This document shows, piece by piece, positions 42,661 through 54,300 of a stretch of 64,000 nucleotides of DNA. The position numbers and the translations under genes were made by a program. The stretch's first letter is position 1; every line of letters begins with the position of its first letter. Source of the stretch: Lucinisca nassula (taxonomy: Eukaryota; Mollusca; Bivalvia; Lucinida; Lucinidae); the NCBI GenBank assembly GCA_963580285.1, contig OY757024.1, positions 126,666,045-126,730,044 on the forward strand. The letters run 5' to 3'. Under the pieces are notes generated by a model, which worked only from the letters and a program-made list of their open reading frames with translations, was not told the origin of the DNA and ran no database searches.

Positions 42661-43020
42661 ATTTCTGCTCTAAACATATATTGTGGGTACTCATTAGAAC
42701 CACCTCAGCGAAGCGGTTCCGACAAGTACCATCAATTTGTTTTTACAGTGTGACTGCTCCATGAGGCGGTTCTAACGAGGACACACACTATCTGTTTTTT
42801 TTTCTAGGAAAAAGGAACATCCCCTAAACCCCACTTTCTATAGAGAAAATGGGGGTTAAGAGGTATACATTATTTTCCTTATTTCTGCTCCAAGTCATAG
42901 GTTGCGGGTGCCCATTAGAATCTTCTCATTGAGTCATAGGTTGTGGGTACTCGTTTAGACCGCCTCAATGAGGCGGTCCTAACCAGCACCCACAACCTAT
43001 GTTTGCATTATAAATAAGAA
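42661..43020. mobile_element. Two overlapping family H hairpin remnants
   Basis: Two successive palindromic centres (42675-42790 and 42893-43005), the latter with a near-perfect cgcctcaatgaggcg apex, separated by the aaccccactttctatagaga hairpin. Confidence 0.7.
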
Positions 43021-43758
43021 AAATAAATTTAATTGTGTTTGTTATTTTAGTTTTAAACTTGAAAAGGTGAAACAATAAAATCTTAAAAAATATATATTTT
43101 CCCTTCTCTGTTTTCTGATATGATTGTGTCTAAAAGAAAGAACATTCCATCTTGACTGAAACTATAAAAAGCTAATGTTTTAGACATTATATGATTTGTA
43201 TGATTTGTGTGTCACATACTTTCAACCAAAATAAAATAAATAAATAAATAAATAAAGGTAAATTGATTTATTAGATTTTGAGGTTAATCAATTCATTTAC
43301 CTTGTTTGTTTACTTGTAAAGGAAACAATGGATATCTGTGTTTTTCTTTACTTTATTTTAAAATAACAAAGAAGTAATTTAACCAATATTTTGTCAGTAA
43401 ATTATACTATCACTCAAGTACCCTTATTGAGCCCCCTATTAAACAAGAAATCTGCTCATAATCACCTCATAATCACTTAGATAAGATAAGCCTTTGATGT
43501 GCACTATGGTCCGAAGGAAATGTTTATTGGAGATCATTAGACAGGCTACCCCTTTTATATAAGGAAAAAATGTGTCTTTAACCAAGTAATTTCGTATTGG
43601 CCCAGCTACAGGTCCTCTGTCAGATGTGTAGATGCATTAGCCCTCGGCCTTTTTGTGCGCACCTAACTGGTGATCAGGCTTTGATACCTAGCTGCTTCAT
43701 TATTTCGTGGAGATTTGTCATGAAATATTTTCTACAGCCATTCCTCCCTACCGCAGAT
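43021..43758. other. AT-rich, no gene recognised
   Basis: (AAAT)n near 43230-43255. Nothing else is supported. Confidence 0.5.
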
Positions 43759-44005
43759 CATTACGAAAACACACCTATACAAAAACTTTGTAAACTTTAC
43801 CGCCGAAAAAAAAAACGAAAATTTTAAATGAAAGTGTGATATTTTTCTTATATTTGCTCAAAATATAGCTCAAAATATAGATTGTAGGTATATACTCGTT
43901 AGAGCCGCCTCAAAGGGGCGGTTCTAAAGTGTACCAACAATCAATATTTTAGAGCAGAAATAAGAAAAATAAGATTTACCCCTGTAAACCCCAGTTTTAC
44001 CATAT
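43759..44005 (+). mobile_element. Family H hairpin element, right end lost
   Basis: Starts cattacgaaaacacacc. The central palindrome has apex gccgcctcaaaggggcggt. It ends in ccccagttttaccatata against the next element. Confidence 0.7.
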
Positions 44006-44008
44006 AAC

Positions 44009-45749
44009 AAGAGCTGTCGCCAGACAGCATAGCTCGCCTGTTTTGCGCCTTCAACATAGAATGTAAAATTACTGAACCATGAAATATAAGTCACACACAC
44101 TAGATACATTTTGAGGTCAGTGACCAGGTCGCATGGAACATATATGCCAAATATTACATTTCAGAATCACAATGTGTATGAATTATAAGACAAAATCAAT
44201 GAACCATGAAAATAGGTCACACTTACCTAGATATATTTCTATGTCAATCATCTCGTCACATGGAACTTATAATTCAGGACTGAAGGGCAAATCACTGAAT
44301 CATGAAATATAGGTCACAGTGACCTAGATATATTTTGAGGTAAATCATGGGTCACATGGAACTAATAACGCGGGTATGACATTTCTCCATCAAATAGTAA
44401 TAAAGATAATAGGGAAAATCACTGTACCATGAAATATAGGTCACAATGACCTGGATTTATTTTGTGGTCAATAATCAGGTCACATGGAATAAATAATCCA
44501 GGTGTAACATTTCTTCATCAAATAGTATTCAAGATAATAGACAAAATCACTAAACCATGAAAAATAGGTCACAGTGACCTAGACATATTTTGAGGTCAAG
44601 CATGGGGTCACATGAGACTAATAACCCAGGTATGACATTTCTCCATCAAATAATATTCAAGATAATAGGCAAAATCACTGAACCATGAAATTTAGGTCAC
44701 ACTGACCTAGCTATATTTTGAGGTCAATCATGGGGTCACATGGAACTAATAATCAAGGTATGACATCTCTCCATCAAAAAGTATTCGAGATAAAAGACAA
44801 AATCACTGAACCATGAAATATAGGTCACACTGACCTAGTTATATTTTTGGGTTAATTATCCCGTCACATGGAACTTATAATCCAGGTATGACATTTCTGC
44901 ATCAAATAGTATTCGAGATAATAGGCAAAATCACTGAGCCATGAAATATAGGTCACACTGACCTAGATATATTTTGCGGTCGATTATCAGGTCACATGGA
45001 ACTAATAATCCAGGTATGACATTTCTCCATCAAATATTATTCGAGATAATAGTCAAAATCACTGAACCATGAAATATAGGTCACAGTGACCTAGATATAT
45101 TTTGAGGTCAATCATTGGGTCACATGGAACTAATATCCCAGGTATGACATTTCTCCAACAAAAAGTCTTCAAGATAAAAGGCAAAATCACTGGACCGTGA
45201 AATATAGGTCACCATGACCTTCACCCTTTTACACTTGAACCAATGTCACTTGTTTGGCTGATGTATAACCAATTCTGTCTATAACTTATTAGCATAAGGG
45301 AAAGGTACACAACAAATTACAAAGTTGTCCTAGATTTTGACCCCTAGCCCCACCCCATCCCCATTCCCAGGCATGAACCCAGGGGGGTGTTGTCTTGGAA
45401 TCTCAGAAGACACTCCCAGGTATCCAAGTTGTAAATATGAATGCTTTGTGATGAGTGACTGCTGAGATATAAGCATTTCAAAAACTTTTAACACAGTATT
45501 ACATAGGTGTCCTAGATTTTGACCACAAGCCCCACCCCGGGGCATGACCCCAGGGGTCTGTTATCTTTGAACATCAGAAGACCCTCCAAGGTACTAAAGT
45601 TCCAAATATGAGTGCTCTGTGATGAGTGACTGTTGAGATATAAGCATTTGAAAAACTTTAACGCAGTGTGACGCGCACGCGCACGTGCACGCGCACGCCA
45701 TCCGAGGTGACAACAATAGCTCTCCATGTACTTCGTACAGGCGAGCTAA
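44009..45749 (+). mobile_element. Pearl-like element with two internal tandem cores
   Basis: tagctcgcctg at 44030-44040 is the inverse complement of caggcgagcta at 45738-45748. Inside are a 128 bp tandem core (44060-45240) and two copies of a ~178 bp repeat (45325-45492 and 45503-45668), then an alternating purine-pyrimidine run gacgcgcacgcgcacgtgca (45670-45698). The architecture matches bivalve pearl-type elements; the assignment is inference. Confidence 0.6.
44060..45240. repeat. 128 bp tandem repeats bearing AGGTCAnnnTGACCT palindromes
   Basis: Perfect inverted half-sites spaced by three bases start at 44311, 44438, 44566, 44694, 44822, 44950, 45078 and 45206; the intervals are 127 then 128 six times. 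An earlier copy near 44216 has one mismatch. Extra half-sites (gaggtcaa, gggtcaca) occur in each unit. The sequence equals the consensus estrogen-receptor-type element. Any regulatory role is inference. Confidence 0.9.
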
Positions 45750-45789
45750 AAATGGGGTTCAAGGGTGTTTCCGTGATGTTCAAAAAGGA

Positions 45790-45930
45790 CATTAGTCCGT
45801 TTCTGGAGAAAGAATGTGCACAGTAATGGATTGCCGATTATGTATAGACATTTCCCGAAAATGTGGTCAGATAAACTGACAGGCTCGATACAACCGAAAA
45901 AGTGTTGATTGGGCCGATATACTACAACCA
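45790..45930 (+). mobile_element. SINE family E remnant
   Basis: ggagaaagaatgtgcacag through gtgttgattgggccgatata, related to 25480-25678. Confidence 0.5.
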
Positions 45931-45933
45931 AAC

Positions 45934-46150
45934 GGGCCTCCGTGGCCTAGTGGTTAAGAGCGCTGACTCTTAATCATTAGATCTCTCACCGCTGTGGTTC
46001 TAGCCTGGCTCGGGTCACGTGAGACGCCAAGTTCTGCAACGGAAGGTCGGTTGGTTTTTTTCTCCGTGTACTCCGGTTTTGGCCCAGCTCTGATTAACGA
46101 TCGGTTCGATATGTGTGAAATAATCTAGAGAGGGCCGTAAAACCAAAAAC
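45934..46150 (+). mobile_element. tRNA-Lys-like SINE (family B), plus strand
   Basis: Head cgggcctccgtggcctagtg with gttaagagcgctgactctta (CTT anticodon-like), B-box-like ggttctagcc. It ends gagggccgtaaaacc, followed by an A-rich tail. Confidence 0.85.
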
Positions 46151-46204
46151 CAAAAAAAAATAAATAAAATAAATAAATAAATAAAAAAAAAAAATACAAC
46201 CACC

Positions 46205-46625
46205 AAACAAAGACTCAATATTGCATTTGGTAAGGTTGCTTTATTAATCCCGTTCAAGGTAATAAAATGTGTTTCCTTATGCATTTTAATAGTCTACGTA
46301 TATGATTGATCAGTTAATTAAAAAAAAGAAATTGAAGACTAATGATTTTAACCCTTTTAGGTGGGCTCTTCTATCTTAACAAGCTGACGTACGTTCTAAT
46401 AAAGTTGAACTTTAATTGGCCAATATTTGCCTAGCGCCCCTTTTTGGGAAATTTGGTACATTGACAAACAGTGTTGACAAAGACCTGGCGTCTGATCTGG
46501 ATCTATACTATTTGTTTAACCAATTAGACGCCGAGAAAAACTACATCTGAAAATGTCGCCTGCTTATGTCGTCTGCTGATTTTTATTTTTATTTTTTTAT
46601 TTTTTTGGGGCAAATTTTTTATAAA
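46205..46625. other. No gene recognised
   Basis: Non-coding. Confidence 0.5.
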
Positions 46626-46629
46626 ATAT

Positions 46630-46703
46630 TTTTTCAAACGATGTGGGCCCAAATCAGACTGCTCCTACAGGGGCAGTCTGATCTGGGTCCACACCGTTGA
46701 AAA
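46630..46703. repeat. Hairpin containing the dispersed ctgatctgggtccac phrase
   Basis: Left arm ttcaaacgatgtgggcccaa...cagactgc; right arm gcagtctgatctgggtccac...cgttgaaaa; loop about 10 nt. About 30 bp arms with few mismatches. Confidence 0.7.
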
Positions 46704-47199
46704 TAAAAACACTTTTAAGGTAACCGGCAAACGGCAAAGCAGACGACAATTGTCGTGATTGGCATATTTGGGGTTAAAGTACATACTTATTTGTAAACCT
46801 TACCACAAACGAAATAAACCTGACGCACCTATGATTGGAAATGGGCCGTTTCCGACTTGTTATGTGGAAGAAATCATTGTATCAGTCTTTCAAAGGACGA
46901 CAAAAAATTTTAGTATCATGAAGGGACGGATCATCTCATTATTAATCCTTGTCCTGCTGAATATTCAAATATGCCACACCCACTTCTGATTTTCAACCAA
47001 TCAGATTACTTGATGCAAATTGTTGCAACAAATTCACACTCTGAATGACAAAGAATGAAGAAGCCATCTGATCTGGATCTACATTGTTTGAAAGGTAAGG
47101 CATATCCGGGCTCAGCAGGACAAGGGTTAAGACTTTTCATTCGTTTCTACGCAGTTTACAGATATACCGGGTTGAAAAGGTTAATATAGGCGAAACCAG
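46704..47199. other. No gene recognised
   Basis: Another copy of the gatctggatctacattgttt phrase near 47070. Confidence 0.5.
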
Positions 47200-49222
47200 T
47201 GCTTCAGCTGAAGTGCACGACCCGCCAGATGCTTTTAGCTTTATGAGTGTTACCATATATGGGTATGGCGGCCATTTTGGTCATGTGACCTGGACCTAAA
47301 ACGGTTCCCCCAATAAATGCGCGTAAGGAACAAAAATATATCTTATACTTTAGTTCTGTATTCTGAATCGTTTGCAGGATAAAATGCATTCTCCCTTTTC
47401 CAGTACAAAAGCATATGTGTCAAAGTTTGACCTAGGCACAAAGAAGGTCAAGGTCAACACAGGGTCACCATTTTAGCAATTTATGATGGGCCTACGTCCT
47501 AGATGCTATTTATCAAGTTTTGTGGAAATCTGCCCGGGTGGTTCTGGTGAAGACTATTTTTGAAGGGTTTTTACCATATATGGCTTGGCGGCCATTTTGA
47601 TCATGTGACCTGGACCCCATGCGCAAATTTTGGTTTCCCTATCCCATAGAGGCTCCATATGAAATTTGACTTCAAACGGCCCAACGGTTTCCGAGGAGAA
47701 GCGGTTCGAAAATTTTCACATTTTCGTCTCGGCGAGGCTATACTAAATGGAATGTAATATTTCGCAAGTTCATTTGTAAGATCTCATTGATATCTATCAG
47801 TATGCCAAAAATTGTTTAAATATTCCAAGCGGTTAAGTCACTCTCACCAATTTTCACAAACGGGTTACGGACGGACAGACAGACAGACCATTTATGGCTT
47901 GGCGGCCGTTTTGGTCATGTGACCTGGACCCCATGAGCAAATTTTGGTTTCCCCCGTTCCATAGAGGCTTCATATGAAATTTGATTTCAATCGGCCCAAC
48001 GGTTTCCGAGGAGAAGCAGTTCGAAAATTTTCACATTTTTCGCCTCGGCGAGGCTATACTAAATGGAATGTAATATTTCGCAAGTTCGTTGGTTAGATCT
48101 ATCTGATATCTATCAGTATGCCAAAAATTGTTTAAATATTCCAAGCGGTTAAGTCACTATCACCAATTTTCACAAACGGGTTACGGACGGACCCAAAGAA
48201 GGTCAAGGTCAACCCAGGGTCACCATTTTAGCAATTTATGATTGGCCTACGTCCTAGATGCTATTTATCAAGTTTCGTGGAAATCTGCCCGGGTGGTTCT
48301 GGAGAAGACTATTTATGAAGGGTTTTTACCATATATGGCTTTGCGGCCATTTTGGTCATGTGACCTGGACCCCATTTTGGTTTCCCCCATCCCATAGAGG
48401 CTCTATATGAAATTTGACTTCAATCGGCCCAACGGTTTCCGAGGAGAAGCAGTTCAAAAATTTTCACATTTTTTGCCTCGGCGAGGCTATATTAAATGGA
48501 ATGTAATATTTCGCAAGTTCATTTGTAAGATCTCATTGATATCTATCAGTATGCCAAGCACTGTTTAAATAATCCAAGCGGTTAAGTCACTATCACCATT
48601 TTTCACAAACGGGTTACGGACAGACAGACAGACCATATATGGCTTGGCGGCCATTTTGGTCATGTGACCTGGACCCCATGAGCAAATTTTGTTTTCCCCC
48701 GGCCCATAGAGGCTTCATATGAAATTTGATTTCAATCGGCCCAACGGTTTCCGAGGAGAAGCAGTTCGAAAATTTTCACATTTTTTGCCTCGGCGAGGCT
48801 ATACTAAATGGAATGTAATATTTCGCAAGCTCGGTGGTTAGATCTCATTGATATCTATCAGTATGCCAAAAATTGTTTAAATATTCCAAGCGGTTAAGTC
48901 ACTATCACCAATTTTCACAAACGGGTTACGGACGGACAGACAGACAGACCATATATGGCTTGGCGGCCATTTTGGTCATGTGACCTGGACCCCATGAGCA
49001 AATTTTGGTTTCCCCCATCCCATAGAGGCTCCATATGAAATATCTATCAGTATGCCAAAAATTGTTTAAATATTCCAAGCGGTTAAGTCACTATCACCAA
49101 TTTTCACAAACGGGTTACGGACGGACGGACACACTGACAGAATGACAGAATGACACGGTGATTTTAGGGCACTCTTAGAAATCAACCGACTTCAGTCGGT
49201 TGCTTTTTCTGCGGGTCGTGCA
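47200..49222 (+). mobile_element. Pearl-like element with ~310-460 bp internal repeats
   Basis: gcacgacccgc at 47215-47225 is inverted at 49211-49221 (gcgggtcgtgc). Repeats starting atatatgg-ttggcggccattttgg occur near 47256, 47575, 47890, 48333, 48636 and 48951; most end cacaaacgggttacggacgg-acagacagac. The right end holds the stem-loop aaccgac-ttca-gtcggtt followed by a T-rich stretch. Confidence 0.65.
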
Positions 49223-49591
49223 ATCATTCACCCATTATTTATGGATAACTTTTTTTGTACCAAATGGAATCTTTCTTCTTATATATGGCAGAAGTCCATT
49301 TCGAAATTTATGGTGAAAGGTTGTGTCATCTTTAAAATGTGGCTGTTTGCAAACAGTGAAGGCCCTGATCAGACGCCGCTTTTGGGGTTTCCAGTAATAA
49401 ATGGGTTAATGCAATTCGATTTGTCAATCCAGGACAGACACAGGGCGACGATATAAACATTTAATGCACTTTCAAAGCGTTTCGTTACGTCTGTTCTGGG
49501 TCTACACTATTTACTATTATAGGGGCCCTTGACATATACAGTTCTGTACCAATTTATGATGAAACTATACAGGACCGTAGATATAACCACA
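49223..49591. other. No gene recognised
   Basis: Non-coding, with copies of the tctgggtctacactattt phrase. Confidence 0.5.
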
Positions 49592-49875
49592 GTTTTGTTT
49601 GGGTTGCGGTTTTACGTCCCGGCCAACACTTTTAGACCATTTTGGAGACGTTGCTTCCAATGTCGTGGGACTTTTACCAGACATTGACCTGAAATGCCAT
49701 ATCAAGCTCTACCGCCCATAGACACCTCTAGGGTTTCTTCAGGGGTCCGACTCGCATCATTTCTCCTGGGTGGGCTTAGAACCAAGTGGTTTACCAGTAC
49801 TCAAGATCGGTCAGTTTCTGCTCTACGCGGAAGCAGCATGCAGTCCAATCTGTTTCCTCAATCCCCGATGGGCGG
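49592..49875 (+). mobile_element. SINE-like family D
   Basis: ttgtttgggttgcggtttta through tccccgatgggcggga, then its tail is tandemly amplified. Confidence 0.75.
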
Positions 49876-50145
49876 GAGCAGCCCAGTCTGTTTTTTTCAA
49901 GCCCCGATGGGCGGGAGCAGCCCAGTGTGTCCTTCAATCCCCGATGGGCGGGAGCAACCCAATCTGTTTCTTCAAGCCCCGATGGGCGGGAGCAGGCCAA
50001 TCTGTTTCTTCAAGCCCTGATGGGCGGGGGCAGCCCAATCTGTTTCTTCAAGTCCCGATGGGCGGGAACAGCTCAGTCTGTTTCTTCGAGCCCCGATGGG
50101 CGGGAGCAGCCCAGTCTGTTTCATCAAGCCCCGATGAGCGGGCGC
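49840..50145 (+). repeat. Eight ~38 bp tandem repeats of the SINE-tail module
   Basis: Unit: cagcccaatctgtttcttca followed by agccccgatgggcgggag. Eight units with scattered substitutions. Confidence 0.9.
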
Positions 50146-50174
50146 CTACAACAGCAGTATTTGTTCCCTAACAA

Positions 50175-50259
50175 TTTGCCGCTATAGTTAATCTGCCGCT
50201 ATAGTTAATTTGACGCTTTAGTTAATTTGCCGCTATAGTTAATTTGTCGCTATAATAAA
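50175..50259 (+). repeat. Five 17 bp tandem repeats
   Basis: Unit ttgccgctatagttaat, five times, the last degenerate. Confidence 0.95.
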
Positions 50260-50365
50260 GAATCCCAGCTGAGGTTTAGTATAATTGGCATTAACGTTTT
50301 TCCTCATAATAGCTTTAAGAAACAAATGTTGTTAATATTTGTTACAATCGCCCCGGGGCGATTTT

Positions 50366-51786
50366 ATAGTAAATACATGGTGAGTGTCTTTAATAATAAA
50401 ATGTAATCGGTGAGCCTTAGACAATTTTATAGGGCGAGCTTTAACGAGCCCCTATAAAATTTTCGCGGCGACCCGATTATATTTTATTATTGAAGACACT
50501 AATCATGTATTTAGTTTATACCGCAATTAAAAAAACAATCAAGGGGGTTGAAATAAGTAAGCAAAATTAAGCAAAAAAATGCAGCAGACAGTGTGGAATG
50601 TTAAACGACATTCAGGGACATGGCGCGTACACATAGTATAACGTGACGTCAACGAGTGCAAAGTGTCTGACATCACCGCGCCACAAAGACGTAGGAAACA
50701 ACATGGACGCTCGAATTAAAGTTTCTCAGCGCTTTACAGTCTGTATGAAAATCTGCAAATAAATATATGTTTTTTAGCTTTAGAAATTATTTTCGAGGGT
50801 TAGACGCAACTGCGCAGTTATTCCAACGGGCCTTTCAATCCAAGAAAGGCCGAAAAGGTAAGAATTTAGCTGAAATTTCTGAAATCTGTTCAGATAAATA
50901 TTGCAAAGATTTTACTTGCAGTTTCTTTGTTTTTTAGTTCATACCTCAATTCAAAGATCAAGGGTTTTTGCAATAATTTAGCAAATTTAAGCAAAAAAAA
51001 AAAAAAAAACAGCAGGCAGTGTGGCATGTTAAACGACATTCATTGCCATGGCGCGCACACGTAGTATAACGTGATGTCAACGAGTGCAAAGTTTCTGACG
51101 TCACCACGACACAAAGACGCAGGAAACAACATGGACGCTCGAATAAAAGTTACTCAGCGCTTTACCTTCTGTAAGAAAATCTGCAAATAAATAGTTTATT
51201 TTAGCTTTAGAAATTATTTTCGAGGTTGAGACTCAATTGCAGTAGCAGTGCGCAGTTATTCTAACGGGCCATTCAAACCAGGAAAGGCCGAGAAGGTAAG
51301 AATTTAGCTGAAATTTCTGAAAATCGGTTCAAATAAATATTGCAAGGATTTTAACTTGCAGTGTCATTGTTTTCCCATGTATGAAAGTTTGCATGTTATT
51401 GATTACACTTGTAAAATAGGGTCCTGAAAAGTAGGTCCGGTCTATAAACGGTCACTAGACGTATTATAGGTCAGTAGAAGGTATTGTAGGTCTCTACCGA
51501 TTATAGCTTGCAGTATTACGAGACCTAATAAAGAGGGTCGAATAACTGAATGTCGTTTAACATGCCACCCTGTCTGCTGTCTATTTTGTTTATTGCAAAA
51601 CCCCTTGATTGTTTTTAATTGCGGTATAAACTAAATATATGATTTGTCGTGTCTTTAATAATAAAATATAATCGGTTCGCCGCGACAATTTATAGAGGCG
51701 AGCTCGCTCCTATAAAATTCTCTAAAGCTTACGGATTATATTTAATTATTAAAGACACTAACCAATAGTAACCATGTATTTACTAT
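50366..51786. mobile_element. 1.42 kb element with long inverted ends and duplicated core
   Basis: Termini atagtaaatacatggt (50366-50381) and accatgtatttactat (51771-51786) are perfect inverse complements, and the inverted homology continues inward for about 250 bp, including the tcaaggggtt and cagacagtgt segments. Each end carries its own hairpin (gcgagctttaacgagcccct / gcgagctcgctcct). The centre is a direct duplication, about 50530-50935 and 50945-51360. No transposase; a TA target is possible. Confidence 0.75.
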
Positions 51787-51876
51787 ATTCGACCCCCTAT
51801 ATACGGTTACCAGAATGCCTGATTGCGGTATTAAACAAATATCCACATATTTGTTTCTTTGAGTATAAAATAATTA

Positions 51877-52018
51877 CCATCACGAAAACACGCCTATATA
51901 ATTTTGACCCCATTGAACCTCACTTTTACATAGTAAAACTGGGGTTTCCAGGGGTAAACCTTGTTTTTCTTATTTCTGCTCTAAAATGTAGATTGTGAGT
52001 ACTCGTTAGATCCGCCTC
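51877..52018 (-). mobile_element. Half of a family H element, cut at the palindrome apex
   Basis: Begins ccatcacgaaaacacgcc and stops at ctcgttagatccgcctcg, the centre of the family's main palindrome. The Polinton-derived block starts within about 10 bp. Confidence 0.7.
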
Positions 52019-52027
52019 GGTCACGGC

Positions 52028-52976
52028 GGTCCCTGGAACTTGATGAAGTCAGACACGAGGGAAGTTGTCAGCATCGATATGAAGACCTGCTATCTGGCAT
52101 CCTTCCTGGGCATGAGTGAAGCCAAACTATAATTCGAGCGGAGCGGACACCCAACCGGGCCACCGGATGGTCCGTGTAGCCATCGATGCGCTCTCCCCTA
52201 AGACATAGGCACAGGCTTCGCCGAGATTCAAAAATGGGAGTTTGATGTAGCTTGCCATCCTGTCATCCCTGCCTGGTTCGGGAAGCATTTCGCCTCCGAA
52301 AGCGGTGTTTGGGCACAGACACAGCTCCTTGCCTTTCTCATAGAGTCTGGCTTGCTGAAGAGCCTCAAGGTTCGGGAAGCCATCATCGCCTTTAAGAAGC
52401 AAACCGATGTGTGGCTCCCAGAAGACCGTGACCAAGGCTGAAGTTTTACCGGCAAGTTCACCCAGGGCGCCAAAGCTGTCAGCCTAGCTGGCGGCAAAAG
52501 ACTGACACGAAGGCTTGTGACTGACCAGGGAAAACTAGACTTCCTCGTGCGAGACACCCGCAGAAGTGGCACTCTTGTCGGAGCTCCCGACAGGTGCCCT
52601 CTAGGCTATGTTCTCACGTATTATGATGGCTCCCAACCACAGTACGCTCACCTCAGGGTCTCGATGTTCGCATATGGCCATATCAACCTAATCTCCATGC
52701 TTTCAAAGTTTAAACCCGATGAGGCCGCCCGAGTGGCAAGCGATTTCCATCTATGTAAAGAAAACGGCACTCTGTAAGCTAGATTGATTCGGGGCCTTTA
52801 AGCCTCATGAGGTGCATCCAAAAGGATATTGCCGCATCTGTCTCACCCGGCACGACAAGGCAACCCAGAGGCCCCCACGAGATGGGATTGCCGCAGCTCA
52901 GTGGCGTGACAAGGGTGAACAGCTCTTCATGCCACTGTGGCATGCGGTCTACGTCCCCGACCCTGAGTGCGGAGCA
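52028..52976 (+). pseudogene. polB: Polinton DNA polymerase B, C-terminal remnant
   Basis: Family B polymerases of Polintons copy the element from a protein primer. The remnant opens with SIDMKTCYLASF (near 52065), which fits palm motif A (DxxSLYP-like). In other frames come a long fingers/thumb-like region and then YAHLRVSMFAYGHINLISM (near 52645), a typical region before motif C. The motif C position reads RVASDFHL (near 52730) instead of the expected TDS, so a catalytic Asp is lost. The N-terminal half (terminal-protein and exonuclease regions) is absent. At least three frameshifts, and a 316 bp element is inserted right after. Dead. Confidence 0.75.
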
Positions 52977-53302
52977 AAATAGAAGTGGAGGCAATGGTCA
53001 GGAATCGATACAATCAACCCACAACTCCCACCAGAGACACCAAAGGGAAAGAAACACAAACATGAAACAACAGACCTAATGGAAACGTCAATAGCGGAAA
53101 GCCACGAGGACAGTTACTTTCCCACAAAATGGCCAATAGGCTATCCAAAATAAAATAATATAAGCAACACAAACGCCCAAAGGCAAACCATAACAAAACA
53201 ATCCGCGTCTGAAGAACCGCCTTGGAACGGTCAGCGGAAACGAATTCCACAGGGGGGTGGGGCGGCAGGGCTTAAATCGATTTTACATGGCCACAATCCT
53301 CG
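52977..53302 (+). mobile_element. 316 bp interspersed element inserted in the Polinton
   Basis: Diverged copy from agaagtggaggcaatgg to ccacaatcctcg. It separates the polymerase from the helicase remnant. Confidence 0.8.
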
Positions 53303-54300
53303 AGTATCAAAGACGTGCCCGATAAAACCGCGCCACCCTATGACGATCTCCCGATTTGACATCAGCTGAGCTACCTAAACGGCGGCGGGGGCAGTGGCAG
53401 GACCACCCGAGCGATCGAGCTATTCCGCGAGAAAAACCCGCTCGTTTGTACCCCAACCCATCGCCTAGCCAAAGCGATGTTGGCCAGAGGGGTCAAGGCC
53501 CAAACCTACCACTCGTTCCTCCGCTGGAGTGGTCAGACCGAGTGGACCCCAGAAAGGATGGAGCAGAAGTACGTTCCCCGTTCTAGGATGAATTCGCACT
53601 GTGCTCCGGTCTGTGTTGGAGACTTCCTCGACTGACTCGATGGTAGAGGAGCCCGGTCGTTTGCTGTGGCGACCAAGGTCAGCCACCTCCGATCGCGGCA
53701 GAGATGTCGCACGACTAGCTGCAGCGAAGAGCCGATTAATATGAAGAGGTCCTTGTCGACCACATGCAAAAGAACCGACCATGAAAGCTCTTAAAAGGGC
53801 GATCCTTCTCCAACCAGCCGAGTACAGTGTCGGACTATGAGACAAGCGCTACCGGCTTGCCTTGGATGGGACAAATTCGTGGAAGCTTGGAAGCCGGCGG
53901 ACTTGATCCTGACCTCGAGGCAGAAGGTTCGCGACCGGGCCGAGGTGCAGCTGTTCGAGAGCCATGAGAAGCATTTCCCCGCTTCCCCGTTCCTCTGCTA
54001 TTTCTCTATTCCTCTGCAGGCCAGGCCAACAGGAGCTCGTTCTGAACGACGTTATCCAGGTTTCCTTGCAAACCGCACGCGAGGTCCTCGACGGCAAGTG
54101 GGGCCAGGGCAGGGCTCTTTGCTATGCCATCACAGTCCACTCAAGCCAGTGTCTCACCATCGCAGACCCCCAAAACGTCTGGATTATCGATGACTTCCTG
54201 CAGTGGTCCAATCTCGCATATTTGGCAGCGTCAAGGGTGGAGTACATGCACCAGCTCGAGAGGTTAGAGGAGGGTTCTGAGGGGCCACCCATACTCACCG
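53303..54300 (+). pseudogene. Polinton-associated SF1 helicase remnant
   Basis: An ATP-dependent DNA helicase-like module, probably for element replication. The Walker A region reads NGGGGSGRTTRAIELFRE (near 53378-53431); Arg replaces the invariant Lys. It is followed by CTPTHRLAKAMLARGVKAQT and SFLRWSG (near 53440-53530). Much further on is a C-terminal motif stretch TVHSSQCLTIADP (near 54130; Cys for the usual Gly) and YLAASRVEYMHQLER (near 54220). Frameshifts lie between. It sits just after the polymerase on the same strand and leads into the HNH segment. Confidence 0.7.

Noticed and set aside
49180..49215. Stem-loop plus T-run resembling a bacterial rho-independent terminator
   Set aside because: Eukaryotic context, and it is a terminal hairpin of a pearl-like element.
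49694..50187. Three overlapping frames of 108-133 codons with repeated PRWAGAAQS-like peptides
   Set aside because: They arise from the 38 bp SINE-tail tandem repeats; three registers are open at once.
53465..54097. Minus-strand frames of 78-126 codons opposite the helicase remnant
   Set aside because: The plus-strand frames carry recognisable helicase motifs; the minus frames are shadows in GC-rich DNA.
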